Notes: a model not told the origin generated them from the sequence alone. A stretch of 64,000 bases of DNA from Gaiellasilicea sp963749515 (GCA_963749515.1 CAVVMR010000010.1:372001-436000), one strand, 5' to 3'. Counted from the stretch's first letter, positions 8,091 to 16,294 are shown. Translations and numbers: made by a program.

Positions 8091-9071
8091 ATGCGTGGGT
8101 GGAGGACCATCCCGATCTGCGTTGCGGTTCTGGCCATCTCGGGCGCCGCGGCGGAAACGACGAGCTCGGCCAGGGCGCCTACCGTCAGCGAGTATCCCGT
8201 TCCGGCGGGGAGCCGCCCTCACGACGTCGCTCCCGCGCGCGACGGCGGCGTCTGGTACACGGCGCAGGGATCGGGTGAGCTCGGGTGGCTCGACCCGAAG
8301 ACCGGCAAGACACGGCACACCGCGCTGGGTGACGGCTCGGCGCCGCACGGCGTCATCGTCGGGCCCGACGGAGCGCCGTGGATCACGGACGGCGGGCTGA
8401 ACGCGATCGTCCGGGTCGACCCGAAGAGCCTGCGCGTGCGCCGCTTCCCGTTGCCCGCCGCATCGGCCGACGCCAACCTGAACACCGCCGTGTTCGACCG
8501 GCGCGGCATCCTCTGGTTCACCGGGCAGAACGGGCTCTACGGGCGGCTCGACCCACGCAGTGGGAAGATGAGGGTCTTCGCGGCGCCGCGAGGAACCGGC
8601 CCCTACGGGATCACGGCAACGCCGTCGGGCGCCATCTACTACGCGTCTCTCGCGGGGAGCTATCTCGGCCGCGTGGACGTCACGCGCGGCACCGTGCGTG
8701 TGCTGCAGCCGCCGACACGCAATCAGGGGGCACGCCGTGCCTGGTCGGACTCCAAGGGCCGGATCTGGGTGAGCGAATGGAACGCCGGCAAGGTCGGCAT
8801 GTACGCCCCTTCGACCGGGCGCTGGCGCGAGTGGCGTCTGCCGGGCGCGTCTCCGATGCCGTACGCCGTCTACGTGGACGAGACGGACACTGTCTGGCTG
8901 AGCGATTTCGGCGCCAACGCCCTCGTCAGCTTCAACCCGAGAACGCAGAAGTTCACGCGGATCCGGCTGCCGAGCTCGCCCGCAAACGTAAGGCAGATCC
9001 TCGGTCGGCCCGGCGAGGTGTGGGGCGCGGAATCGGGCGTCGACAAGCTCGTCGTCGTCCGGACGCGTTAA
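8091..9071 (+). CDS. secreted Vgb-like (streptogramin lyase fold) beta-propeller
   Basis: A 326-residue protein. I chose the ATG at 8091 because it gives a signal peptide (MRGWRTIPICVAVLAISGAAA) directly followed by the propeller. CATACT lies 6 bases upstream. Blades carry the virginiamycin B lyase pattern, for example PHDVAPARDGGVWYTAQGSG, PHGVIVGPDGAPWITDGG and RAWSDSKGRIWVSEWN, about seven in all. Vgb proteins linearise streptogramins using a conserved His-Glu-His set, but most exported homologues in soil actinobacteria are uncharacterised. The catalytic set is not obvious here, so a lyase activity should not be assumed. It converges on the dehydrogenase gene with 1 base between stops. Confidence 0.75.
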   Translation: MRGWRTIPICVAVLAISGAAAETTSSARAPTVSEYPVPAGSRPHDVAPARDGGVWYTAQGSGELGWLDPKTGKTRHTALGDGSAPHGVIVGPDGAPWITDGGLNAIVRVDPKSLRVRRFPLPAASADANLNTAVFDRRGILWFTGQNGLYGRLDPRSGKMRVFAAPRGTGPYGITATPSGAIYYASLAGSYLGRVDVTRGTVRVLQPPTRNQGARRAWSDSKGRIWVSEWNAGKVGMYAPSTGRWREWRLPGASPMPYAVYVDETDTVWLSDFGANALVSFNPRTQKFTRIRLPSSPANVRQILGRPGEVWGAESGVDKLVVVRTR

Positions 9072-9072
9072 G

Positions 9073-9966
9073 TCAGACCACGGCGTTCGGCGGTCGCGTG
9101 TCGTGGAGCAGCACGCTTCGCAGGGCGTCGACGGCGAGCATCCCCATCGCCTCCCGCGTGCTCCGTGTGCCGCTGCCCATGTGCGGGGTGAGTACGACCT
9201 GGTCCAGCTCGAGCAGCTCGTCGCTGACTTTCGGCTCGAACTCGAACACGTCCAGTGCAGCGCCTGCGATGACTCCCTCGCGGAGGGCATCGACGAGCGC
9301 GCGCTCGTCCACGATCGGTCCACGGGCGGTGTTGACCAGCACCGCCGTCGGCTTCATCATCGCGAGTGCGCGCTCGTCGATCAGATGGCGCGTGTCCGGG
9401 GTGAGCGGGCAGTGGAGACTGACGACGTCGGCGCTCGCGAGCAGCTCGTCGAGCGGATCGTTGCGGCCGGCGAAGAGCGGGCGCGCGCCGAACGCTTCCG
9501 CAAGACGGCCCGTCTCCCGGCCGATCCGGCCGGCGCCGACGATCCCGAACGTCTTGCCGTCGAGCCCCTCTCCGAGCATGAACTCGAGCGAGAACGTCCA
9601 GGGGGACCGTGAACGGATGAACCGGTCTCCCTCGACGACCCGGCGGAGAAGAGCGAGTGTGACGGCGATCGCGAGCTCCGCAGTCGTCCTCGTCAGCACG
9701 TCCGGCGTGTTGGCGATCACGATTCCCCGCCGCTGGGCGGCCTCCAGGTCGACGTTGTTGACGCCGACGCCGTAGTTGGCGACCACCTCGAGCTGCGGGC
9801 CTGCGCTCTCAAGGTACGCGTCGTCGACGACCGTGTTGATCAGGGAGAGAATCCCCTCGGCACCCGTCGGCTCCGGAACGAGCTCGAAGTCGTCCTGCAG
9901 AGCGTCCGCAATGCGCCTCGGGACGTCGCCCGTGACGTGTACGCGCCGCTGTCCGTTCCCGTCCAC
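9073..9966 (-). CDS. D-2-hydroxyacid dehydrogenase (glyoxylate/hydroxypyruvate reductase type)
   Basis: A 297-residue NAD(P)-dependent dehydrogenase interconverting 2-keto and D-2-hydroxy acids. The Rossmann motif GIVGAGRIGRETG is followed by the catalytic Arg in NTARGPIVDE, the Glu in DVFEFEP and the His in LTPHMGS. The N-terminal ANYGVGVNNVDL and NTPDVLTRTTAELA segments match glyoxylate reductase/glycerate dehydrogenases. I chose GTG at 9966 because homology begins just after it (RRVHVTGDVPRRI). The open frame continues upstream but without family similarity. It follows a hypothetical gene on the same strand by 65 bases. The exact substrate, whether glyoxylate, hydroxypyruvate or another acid, is not fixed by the sequence. 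Confidence 0.85.
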   Translation of the reverse strand: MDGNGQRRVHVTGDVPRRIADALQDDFELVPEPTGAEGILSLINTVVDDAYLESAGPQLEVVANYGVGVNNVDLEAAQRRGIVIANTPDVLTRTTAELAIAVTLALLRRVVEGDRFIRSRSPWTFSLEFMLGEGLDGKTFGIVGAGRIGRETGRLAEAFGARPLFAGRNDPLDELLASADVVSLHCPLTPDTRHLIDERALAMMKPTAVLVNTARGPIVDERALVDALREGVIAGAALDVFEFEPKVSDELLELDQVVLTPHMGSGTRSTREAMGMLAVDALRSVLLHDTRPPNAVV

Positions 9967-10031
9967 CTTCGTGCCATTCTGCAGATCCGCGAACTGACTC
10001 GTTCCGGCAGTGCCGGGGCCGCGTGCGCTGA

Positions 10032-10499
10032 TCAGCCTTCGACGACCTCGAAGGTCGCGTGCGACTCGATCCACGCACCACGGCGGCGATCCTGCCACGG
10101 CGCACTCTCGGGCTCGAAGTCGCACAGCTCGACATGGACTCGCGGTGAGGTCTGCCCCCAGGCGATCCCTTCCAAGGCTTGCTCCAGGACGACGATTCGG
10201 CCCTCGATCCCGCCGGCGAAGAGGGGGGCGTCGAGCGCGACCACCGCGGCGGGGAGCTCGTTCCTGCCTGGGATGAACTCGACGACGACGCCCTCGTATC
10301 CGTCCGGGTCGTCCTTCAGCCAGGCCGGGTTCGTGTCGTAGCCCCCGAACACACGGATGCGCTGTCCCGGAGCGAGCGGGCGGCCGATGTCGAGCGGCTC
10401 GGCCTCGCCGATCGAGTCCAGCCAGTCCTCGTCGACGCCGGTCCACGTCTCCTCCTCGCGGCGCCGTGCAGCTGCGACGTGGTCGCCTGGCTCACGCAA
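10032..10499 (-). CDS. conserved hypothetical protein, start uncertain
   Basis: About 155 residues from TTG at 10499. The body contains LAPGQRIRVFGGYDTNPAWL and GYEGVVVEFIPGRNELPAAVVALD, a small beta-barrel-like pattern with no known catalytic motif. No ATG or GTG lies in frame until GTG at 10676, which would place the start inside the divergent membrane-protein gene, so TTG 10499 is preferred. The first codons upstream of it (CVREFQVD) still look coding, so initiation slightly further up at a rare codon is possible. It sits upstream of the dehydrogenase on the same strand. I do not recognise the family. Confidence 0.55.
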   Translation of the reverse strand: MREPGDHVAAARRREEETWTGVDEDWLDSIGEAEPLDIGRPLAPGQRIRVFGGYDTNPAWLKDDPDGYEGVVVEFIPGRNELPAAVVALDAPLFAGGIEGRIVVLEQALEGIAWGQTSPRVHVELCDFEPESAPWQDRRRGAWIESHATFEVVEG

Positions 10500-10640
10500 G
10501 ATGTCGACCTGGAACTCTCGAACGCACGGTGCAACCCCTTTGGAGACTCGGGACGTGCCGCACCGCCGCTTGACCCTTCGATCCTCGCAGACCGCGAACG
10601 GTCCATCTATCCCCCGATCGGGGCCACATGGCCCGGTGGC

Positions 10641-10646
10641 TAGACT
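10641..10646 (+). promoter_or_regulatory. -10 box TAGACT of a likely leaderless promoter
   Basis: TAGACT ends 7 bases before GTG 10654 and there is no Shine-Dalgarno sequence. The spacing decides the start in favour of 10654 over the in-frame GTG at 10636. Confidence 0.45.
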
Positions 10647-10653
10647 GGATTCA

Positions 10654-11316
10654 GTGGTCGCTGCTCCTCTGAGCACGCGCAGGCGGGCGATCTACGCCGC
10701 GCTGGCGCTCCTCTCACTGTTCTCCGTCGCCCTCGTCGTGACGCGCTACCTCTATTCGCGCGAGCCGCTCTTCGGCGGGCTGATCTGGAATCTCTTCCTC
10801 GCGTGGATTCCGTTCGTCCTCGCCGTCGTGCTCTACGACCGGCATCGCGCCGGAGCGCGGCTGCGCTCGCTCGTCCCTCTCGCCGCCCTGTGGCTGCTCT
10901 TCCTTCCGAACGCGCCGTACATCCTCACCGACTTCAAGCATCTCGTCCCGACCCCGGAGGTGCCGCTCTGGGTCGATGTCGTCGTGATCGCGGCGCCGGC
11001 CTGGACCGGGATGCTGCTCGGCTTCCTCTCCCTCTACCTCGTTCAGTCGGTGCTGCGACAGCATGTCGGGCCGCGTGTGACCTGGGCGGCCGCGGTTGCT
11101 GTGCTCGGTCTCGCCAGCTTCGGCATCTACCTCGGTCGCGTTCTCCGCTGGAACAGCTGGGACGTGATCGCCAACCCGAGCATCCTCTCCGACCTCGGCT
11201 CGGTCGTCGTCGACCCGAGGGCGATCGGGATGACCGTCCTTCTGTCGGGATTCCTGACGCTCAGCTACCTGGCGGTCTACGCGTTCATGCGCTTCGACCC
11301 CGTCGAGGAGCGCTGA
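10654..11316 (+). CDS. DUF1361 family membrane protein
   Basis: A 220-residue integral membrane protein with about six hydrophobic segments. The conserved core is the DUF1361 pattern: NLFLAWIPFVLA, then LWLLFLPNAPYILTDF with the characteristic PNAPYxxTD motif, and later FGIYLGRVLRWNSWD. The role of this family is unknown; it is sited in the cytoplasmic membrane. The start is GTG 10654 on the strength of a -10 box at the leaderless spacing. A small NTF2-like gene begins 7 bases after its stop, so the two probably form one transcript. Confidence 0.8.
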   Translation: MVAAPLSTRRRAIYAALALLSLFSVALVVTRYLYSREPLFGGLIWNLFLAWIPFVLAVVLYDRHRAGARLRSLVPLAALWLLFLPNAPYILTDFKHLVPTPEVPLWVDVVVIAAPAWTGMLLGFLSLYLVQSVLRQHVGPRVTWAAAVAVLGLASFGIYLGRVLRWNSWDVIANPSILSDLGSVVVDPRAIGMTVLLSGFLTLSYLAVYAFMRFDPVEER

Positions 11317-11323
11317 GCGGCCG

Positions 11324-11686
11324 GTGTCCGGGCTCTCCGACTGGATGGCGGCCTATGAGCGGGCGTGGGCGTCGAACGACGCGGACGAGATCGGCGCGCT
11401 CTTCACCGACGACGCGCTCTACTACACGGCACCGTTTCGCGAGCCGTGGCGTGGTCGGCAGGAGATCGTCGACGGCTGGCTCGATCGCAAGGACGAGCCC
11501 GGTGGCTGGGCTTTCGAGTGGCAGCCGCTCGTCGACACGCCGGAGCTCACGATCATCACCGGCACGACGACGTACCGGGAACCGGCACTGGCCTATAGCA
11601 ACCTCTGGGTGCTCCGGCTCGGGGAGGACGGCCGCTGCCGGGAGTTCACCGAGTGGTGGATGGACCACTCGGCGAACGACTCCTAG
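11324..11686 (+). CDS. nuclear transport factor 2-like (SnoaL) protein
   Basis: A 120-residue cytoplasmic protein with the cone-shaped NTF2/SnoaL fold: MAAYERAWASNDADEIGALF, then FTDDALYYTAPF and a GRQEIVDGWL segment, ending with FTEWWMDHS. These match the DUF4440/SnoaL-like group, which includes isomerases, cyclases and many ligand-binding proteins of unknown use. GTG 11324 follows the DUF1361 stop by 7 bases. It converges on a secreted protein gene with only 3 bases between stop codons. No catalytic residue assignment is possible without a structure. Confidence 0.75.
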   Translation: MSGLSDWMAAYERAWASNDADEIGALFTDDALYYTAPFREPWRGRQEIVDGWLDRKDEPGGWAFEWQPLVDTPELTIITGTTTYREPALAYSNLWVLRLGEDGRCREFTEWWMDHSANDS

Positions 11687-11689
11687 TAG

Positions 11690-12346
11690 CTAGGCGACGA
11701 CCCGGCTGACGAGTACCTGCGCGAGCTTGCGCTCGACGATGTCGGCAGCTGCCCGGTCGGCGTACGGCGCCGAGACGATCAACGCGATCTCAGTCCGACC
11801 CTGACCGAGCACGATGATGTCCACCAGAACGCGCATCGAGTTCTCCGCCTGGGTGTAGTCGGCGACCATCCGGTAGCGGGCGACGAAGCGCGCCAACTTC
11901 GGGAACGCCATCGGCTTGAACGAGACCAGCTTCGTGTTCGGGTCCTCCGCCTTCATATAGTTCTTGCGGACGCACGCCATGTACGGCGAGCTCGCAAAGG
12001 TGCGCTTCCACTCCGCTGCGACCATCGCGGGCGACTGGAGCACGTTGGACTCCGAGCTGACCATCGCGCCGGGTGTCTTGAACTCCGACTTGGCCGCTCC
12101 GGTGAGGACGAGGTCGGAGCGCTTGAACGAGCACGTATCGTCGGGCGTCAGGTCGGGCTTCTTCGCGCCGCCCTTCCAGCCGGGCCCGAGATCGGCGGCT
12201 TTTACCGTCACCGCCTTGGCGGCGGCCTGGTCGGCCGCGTTGAACTTGATCGGCTGCTTGTCGGCGGCGAATGCGGCCTGGACGAACATCAGGCCAAGCC
12301 CGACGACACAGGCGACGGTGCGGATCGAACTCTTCTGTGAACGCAT
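11690..12346 (-). CDS. secreted protein of unknown function
   Basis: A 218-residue exported protein with a signal peptide ending at AAFAAD near residue 27. The mature protein has AVTVKAADLGPGWKGG, two Cys residues (TCSFKR and MACVRK) that could form one disulfide, and an ARYRMVADYTQAENSMRVLVDIIVLGQGR region that reads as a beta-sheet. I recognise no enzyme motif; this layout recurs in Thermoleophilia exported proteins of unknown role. It has GAGGGGGTC as Shine-Dalgarno sequence, but that stretch is one arm of a strong hairpin just upstream, so translation may be controlled. Confidence 0.65.
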   Translation of the reverse strand: MRSQKSSIRTVACVVGLGLMFVQAAFAADKQPIKFNAADQAAAKAVTVKAADLGPGWKGGAKKPDLTPDDTCSFKRSDLVLTGAAKSEFKTPGAMVSSESNVLQSPAMVAAEWKRTFASSPYMACVRKNYMKAEDPNTKLVSFKPMAFPKLARFVARYRMVADYTQAENSMRVLVDIIVLGQGRTEIALIVSAPYADRAAADIVERKLAQVLVSRVVA

Positions 12347-12351
12347 GCGGT

Positions 12352-12415
12352 GACCCCCTCAGCCGCAGAGCTTGGATGCCTCTGGCTTCGGCGGCTGAGG
12401 GGTCATCTCGCATCC
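12352..12415 (-). promoter_or_regulatory. Shine-Dalgarno-masking hairpin with possible pseudoknot
   Basis: In the reverse-strand transcript, 12404-12391 pairs with 12366-12352 over 14 base pairs with one extra C/G. That encloses the GAGGGGG ribosome-binding site of the secreted protein at 12346. Inside, CAGAG (12384-12380) pairs with CTCTG (12370-12366), leaving a loop with GCATCC (12379-12374). GGATGC at 12415-12410, outside the hairpin, is its exact complement, so a pseudoknot is possible. This is a candidate translational switch rather than a plain terminator. Confidence 0.5.
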
Positions 12416-12435
12416 CTCGTTCGAGCGAGCGCCGG

Positions 12436-13338
12436 CTAGCGGCGCACCTGGACGACCTGGTACGTCGCGTCCGGGCCGCTCGCCCTGCCGAAGCGGGCGT
12501 TGACCGCGTAGAGCCACTTCCCGAACTTGCCGATCGTCGTCGGCACGTCGAAGTCGTCATCGGTGATCTCGCGCGTGATGACACCCCTCGTCAGGCTGTG
12601 GTTCAGCTTCACCACGGCGATCTTGTCCAGCTGGTTCTGCACGACGTACAGCGTCCGGCCGTGCAGGAGGATGCCGTCACCGTTCGGAAGCGGTGCGCCG
12701 ACGTCGATGAGCTTCGTCGCGCCGGTCTTCGAGTCGATCGAAAAGAGCCTCCCGGTCGCGCTCTGGACGGCGAGCAGCGTTTTGCCGCTCGGAGTTGCCT
12801 CGATGCCGTTCAGGTTGAACCCGGGGACGTGCTGGTAGTCGCCGGTGAGCGGGATCGCGGTCACGGCTCCCGGCGAGCCCCACCAGGACTTCTCCACCTT
12901 GTAGATCACCGGCCGCTGGGAGTCGGTGAAGTACGCGGCCCGCCACGTGACGACGACATCGTTGATGAACGTCGGGCCGGTGCTGGTCGCGAGCTGGAGT
13001 TCCTTCAGGAGCTCACCGGACCGGGCGCTGTAGACGAATGCCTTACCCGTCCCCGCGCCGGAGACCCATAGCCGCCCGAAGTCGTACTCGAGCCCGGTCG
13101 CTGCGCGACCCGTCGCGCCCGGCACGAGGACGTTGCCCGTCCCGGTGCGGAGGCTGCCCGCGTAGACCGCGCCGGTCGGGATGGAGCCGACGTAGAAGGT
13201 GTCGCCCTTGCCGATGGCGATCCCTTCGGGCTGGAACCCGTTCGGGAGCGGAATCGTCTCCGGGAACGAGCCCTTGGCAAGTGCAGATGGGACGGCCAGG
13301 CAGGCAAGGGTTGTGAGCAACAGCACAAGACGACGCAT
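12436..13338 (-). CDS. secreted beta-propeller protein (SMP-30-like)
   Basis: A 300-residue exported protein. ATG 13338 is chosen because it has GGGGGAAA at good spacing and opens a signal peptide (MRRLVLLLTTLACLAVPSALA). The mature part starts with an NGFQPEGIAIGKGDTFYVGS blade and continues with GRAATGLEYDFGRLWVSG and FNLNGIEATPSGKTLLAVQ, giving a six- or seven-bladed propeller of the SMP-30/gluconolactonase kind. Homologues are sometimes labelled superoxide dismutase by database inheritance; no metal-binding histidine set for that is present. It is upstream of, and probably co-transcribed with, the secreted protein at 11690-12346. Confidence 0.75.
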   Translation of the reverse strand: MRRLVLLLTTLACLAVPSALAKGSFPETIPLPNGFQPEGIAIGKGDTFYVGSIPTGAVYAGSLRTGTGNVLVPGATGRAATGLEYDFGRLWVSGAGTGKAFVYSARSGELLKELQLATSTGPTFINDVVVTWRAAYFTDSQRPVIYKVEKSWWGSPGAVTAIPLTGDYQHVPGFNLNGIEATPSGKTLLAVQSATGRLFSIDSKTGATKLIDVGAPLPNGDGILLHGRTLYVVQNQLDKIAVVKLNHSLTRGVITREITDDDFDVPTTIGKFGKWLYAVNARFGRASGPDATYQVVQVRR

Positions 13339-13502
13339 CTGGTTTCCCCCTCTGAATCGTGTACGTGGTTCTACTGCTACCCCGCCCGGGCGGATTTCCA
13401 AGCCTCGCCACCGGCGTGGATGCTTACCGATTCTTCACAGCCACGCCGCACCCGACCCCTTCGCTTTCTCGTTTTCAATGGGTAATCCACGAAAGGGATC
13501 TT

Positions 13503-14480
13503 GTGAATATCAGGCGCATCCTGACGGCCTTGACGATGACGGCGGGAGCCGTTTTCGTTTGGGCGGCAACGGCGGCGGCGGCACCGCCGACCAACTCCAC
13601 TCTGCCGTCGATCACCGGCACGACGAAGGTCGGCGAGACGCTGACCGCACAGAACGGCACCTGGACGAACAGCCCGACGTCGTTCCAGTACCAGTGGCAG
13701 CGGTGTGACGGGGCGGGTGCGTCCTGCGGGAACATCGCCGGTGCCGTCGAGAAGACCTACCTGCTGCGAGCGGCCGACGCGCAGCGGACGCTGAGGGTTC
13801 GCGTCCTTGCCGTGAATGCCGATGGATCCGCGGCGGCCCGGTCAGGCCCGACCGCGGTCGTCACGCCGAGCACGGCGCCGGCCAACACCGCGCGTCCGTC
13901 GATCACCGGCGACGCGAGGGTCGGCGAGTCGCTAACCGCAGAAGACGGAACCTGGACCAACTCTCCGACGGCATTCGCGTACCAGTGGCAGCGTTGTGAC
14001 GCCGACGGCACCGGCTGCGCCGCGATCGCCGGCTCCACCGGGAAGACCTACGGCGTCCGGCTCGTCGACCTCGGCTTCCGGCTCCGCGTCGAAGTGACGG
14101 CGAGGAACTCGGGAGGCGCCGGCGCGGCCCTGTCCGGAGTCACGCCGATCGTCGAGCCCACGGTCCCGGTCACCAACAAGCGCCCGACGCTGACGATCAT
14201 CTCGGTCCGGTTCGTCGGCGCGCGCGTCTATGCACGCATCCGGATCTGCGACGACACGAGGAAGAACCTGACGATCATTGCCACCGACTCGCGCCCGCGC
14301 AAGGCGTCGTACACGCGTCGCTTCACGACGCGGATTGCGCCGAACCCGTGTGGTGCCTACACCCGTAACTGGGTGCCGGTGCAGCGCTTCAGGGGGAAGG
14401 GGCGGTACACGGTGACCCTGCAGGCCCGGGACACGTCCGGTCTTACGAGCGCAGCAGCGCGCCGGTCGTTCTCCCGCTAG
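13503..14480 (+). CDS. secreted protein with two Ig-like YQWQRCD repeats
   Basis: A 325-residue exported protein. GTG 13503 has AAAGGGATC upstream and opens a signal peptide ending near AAAAPP. Two tandem repeats of about 90 residues follow, each with PSITGxxxVGxxLTAxxGTW, then YQWQRCD, a second Cys about eight residues on, and a closing LRVxVxAxN strand. The cysteine pair in each repeat probably forms a local disulfide. The C-terminal third is different, with Ig-like strands and an Arg-rich surface. This repeat class is common on exported proteins of Thermoleophilia and is presumed to mediate adhesion or envelope attachment; that role is inference. Confidence 0.75.
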   Translation: MNIRRILTALTMTAGAVFVWAATAAAAPPTNSTLPSITGTTKVGETLTAQNGTWTNSPTSFQYQWQRCDGAGASCGNIAGAVEKTYLLRAADAQRTLRVRVLAVNADGSAAARSGPTAVVTPSTAPANTARPSITGDARVGESLTAEDGTWTNSPTAFAYQWQRCDADGTGCAAIAGSTGKTYGVRLVDLGFRLRVEVTARNSGGAGAALSGVTPIVEPTVPVTNKRPTLTIISVRFVGARVYARIRICDDTRKNLTIIATDSRPRKASYTRRFTTRIAPNPCGAYTRNWVPVQRFRGKGRYTVTLQARDTSGLTSAAARRSFSR

Positions 14481-15310
14481 GCGGCCAGTAGGCGGAGGGC
14501 CTCCGCCTGCACGTCGGCCCGCTCGTCCGCGCTCAACACGATCGCGACGAGCGGGCCGCCGCTTTCCGGCACGACCGCGAAGGTCGCGGCTGCGTAGCCC
14601 GGCCCGCCCCCGCCGTGCCCGATCAGGAGGCCGTCGTCGCGACCCGGGTCGGTCATCACTCCGAGGCCGTAGCTCGGCCGTACGAATCCCGGGGCATCGA
14701 ATCCGATCTCGACCGACTGCGTGAGGAGAGCCAGGTCGACGAGCTCGCCGGCGGCGAGCGCTGTCCAGAAGCGGCGCATGTCGGCCTCCGTCGAGGCCAG
14801 TGTTCGGTGGCCGACCCAGCGGGGGTGGTAGACGCCGCGAACGTCACGTTCCTCGGACCCGATCTGCGCGCTGCGGGCGGGCACGAGGCCCTCGAGATCT
14901 GCGAGCTCGAGCGCGAGCGTCGTCTCTTGCAGGCCAAGCGGCGCCAGGAGCTCTCGCTCGAGCGCGCCTGCGAAGCCGCCATCCGCAGCCTCGTCGACGA
15001 TTCTGCGGACGAGCAGGTAGCCGGTGTTCGAGTACGCCCAGCCTGTGCCCGGCGCGAAGTCCGGCCCCTGCGCGAGCGCACGCTCGAGCAGCTCCTCGTC
15101 ACTCCACGGCCCCGAAGGCGAGTCGCGCACGGCTGCGGCGTACTCCGGGAGCCGCCCGTAGTCCGGGATCCCGCTCGTGTGGTTCAGCAGCTGCCGCAGC
15201 GTTGCCCCGTGACTCGCCGGCGCGTCGAGCTCGAGACCGAGGCGCAGGCAGAGCACGCCGAGAAACGTCTTGGTGACGCTGTAGACGAGGTGACGGCCGC
15301 GCTCGTCGAT
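14477..15310 (-). CDS. serine hydrolase of the beta-lactamase/DD-peptidase fold
   Basis: The reading frame has all three active-site motifs of the class C beta-lactamase-like fold: SVTK (nucleophile Ser and Lys), YSN in GWAYSNTGY, and HGGGG in LIGHGGGGPGY. It lacks a signal peptide and likely acts on a small ester or peptide inside the cell. The first standard start is GTG 15256, which lies after SVTK and would remove the catalytic serine. No ATG, GTG or TTG occurs between the upstream in-frame stop near 15427 and 15256. I propose ATC 15310, which sits 7 bases after a TACGAT box and gives 277 residues. A point change from ATG or a frameshift is the alternative. Confidence 0.65.
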   Translation of the reverse strand: MDERGRHLVYSVTKTFLGVLCLRLGLELDAPASHGATLRQLLNHTSGIPDYGRLPEYAAAVRDSPSGPWSDEELLERALAQGPDFAPGTGWAYSNTGYLLVRRIVDEAADGGFAGALERELLAPLGLQETTLALELADLEGLVPARSAQIGSEERDVRGVYHPRWVGHRTLASTEADMRRFWTALAAGELVDLALLTQSVEIGFDAPGFVRPSYGLGVMTDPGRDDGLLIGHGGGGPGYAAATFAVVPESGGPLVAIVLSADERADVQAEALRLLAA

Positions 15311-15317
15311 GCGGGCG

Positions 15318-15323
15318 ATCGTA
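15318..15323 (-). promoter_or_regulatory. -10 box TACGAT ahead of an ATC codon
   Basis: TACGAT on the reverse strand ends 7 bases before ATC 15310, the same spacing seen for other leaderless genes here. It supports initiation of the serine hydrolase at 15310. Confidence 0.4.
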
Positions 15324-15338
15324 TGCGACGATCGGACG

Positions 15339-15728
15339 ATGAACGCCGCAGAGCGCGCACGTGTTCTGGAGAAGATTCGTGAGATCTGTCTCGGGTTGCC
15401 CGAGACGAGCGAGCGCCTCAGTCACGGCGCGCCGACGTTCTTCATCCGCGAGAAGCGGTCGTTCCTGATGGTCTTGACCGACCATCACGGCGACGGACGC
15501 TTCGCGATCTGGTGCGCCGCGGCCGAAGGGACGCAGGGGCTGCTCGTCGAGGCCGATCCGGAACGGTTCTTCCGCCCGCCCTACGTCGGTCATCGCGGCT
15601 GGCTCGGCGTCCGGCTCGACCGCGGTCTCGACTGGAACGAGCTCGCCGGGATCGCCGAGGACGCCTACGCCGAGGTTGCGCCGGCAAAGCTGGTCGAGGC
15701 CGCACGCGCGGCGGGGGAGGGAGCGTGA
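15339..15728 (+). CDS. MmcQ/YjbR family DNA-binding protein
   Basis: A 129-residue protein of the MmcQ/YjbR family, whose members have a CyaY-like fold and are annotated as DNA-binding. Family features seen: an N-terminal helix (ERARVLEKIREICLGLPET), SHGAPTFFIREKRSFLMV, and a C-terminal RGWLGVRLDRGLDWNEL with helical ending. Its direct role is unknown. It diverges from the serine hydrolase, and its 3' end overlaps the cupin gene by GTGA. ATG 15339 is preceded by GACGAT 6 bases upstream and no Shine-Dalgarno sequence. Confidence 0.8.
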   Translation: MNAAERARVLEKIREICLGLPETSERLSHGAPTFFIREKRSFLMVLTDHHGDGRFAIWCAAAEGTQGLLVEADPERFFRPPYVGHRGWLGVRLDRGLDWNELAGIAEDAYAEVAPAKLVEAARAAGEGA

Positions 15729-16258
15729 AGGAAGCGCGACTGACGGAGACGGAGCACGGCCTTCTGCCCGAAGGCGAGGGCTGGTACGTCCTGAACACGA
15801 CGGACGCCGTCTGGGGGGACAGCGCCGAGTTCGGCCGCTACACCCGCTGGGAGGGCAACGGTGAGGCACGGTTCACCCAGGTAGGGATGAACATCGGCGT
15901 TCTGCAGCCGGGCCAGCCTGCGTGCATGTATCACGCCGAGGAGGCGCAGGAGGACTTCCTGATCCTCGCCGGCGAAGGGATCCTGATCGTGGAGGGCGAG
16001 GAGCGGCCGCTTGAGGCATGGGATTTCGTTCACTGCCCGCCGTGGACGAAGCACGTGATCGTCGCCGCCGGGTCGGAGCCGCTGGTCGTGATCGCCATCG
16101 GCGCGCGCGGGAAGCCCGGCCTCGTCTACCCGGTCGAGGAGGCGGCGTTGAAGCACGGCGCGGGCGTCACGCAGGAGACGTCGGACGGCGACGAGGCGTA
16201 CGCGGGGACGTCCGAGGTCGTGCGGACGCGATACGTCGAGGGCGACCTGCCCGCGTAG
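15725..16258 (+). CDS. cupin domain protein
   Basis: A 177-residue protein with a single conserved beta-barrel cupin. Motif 1 is around MYHAEEAQEDFLILAGEG, and motif 2 around DFVHCPPWTKHVI supplies the second histidine. The metal-binding set is thus His, Glu and His, with some divergence from the canonical two-histidine first motif. GTG 15725 overlaps the stop of the MmcQ gene, so the two are coupled. Cupins of this size are often sugar isomerases or dioxygenase-like, but nothing here fixes the substrate. Confidence 0.75.
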   Translation: MKEARLTETEHGLLPEGEGWYVLNTTDAVWGDSAEFGRYTRWEGNGEARFTQVGMNIGVLQPGQPACMYHAEEAQEDFLILAGEGILIVEGEERPLEAWDFVHCPPWTKHVIVAAGSEPLVVIAIGARGKPGLVYPVEEAALKHGAGVTQETSDGDEAYAGTSEVVRTRYVEGDLPA

Positions 16259-16294
16259 CGCAGGGAGAAGCACAAGCGGGGCGAACCCGCCCGC

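Noticed and set aside
9967..10446. N-terminal extension of the hydroxyacid dehydrogenase
   Set aside because: It overlaps the next gene in another frame and has no similarity to the family.
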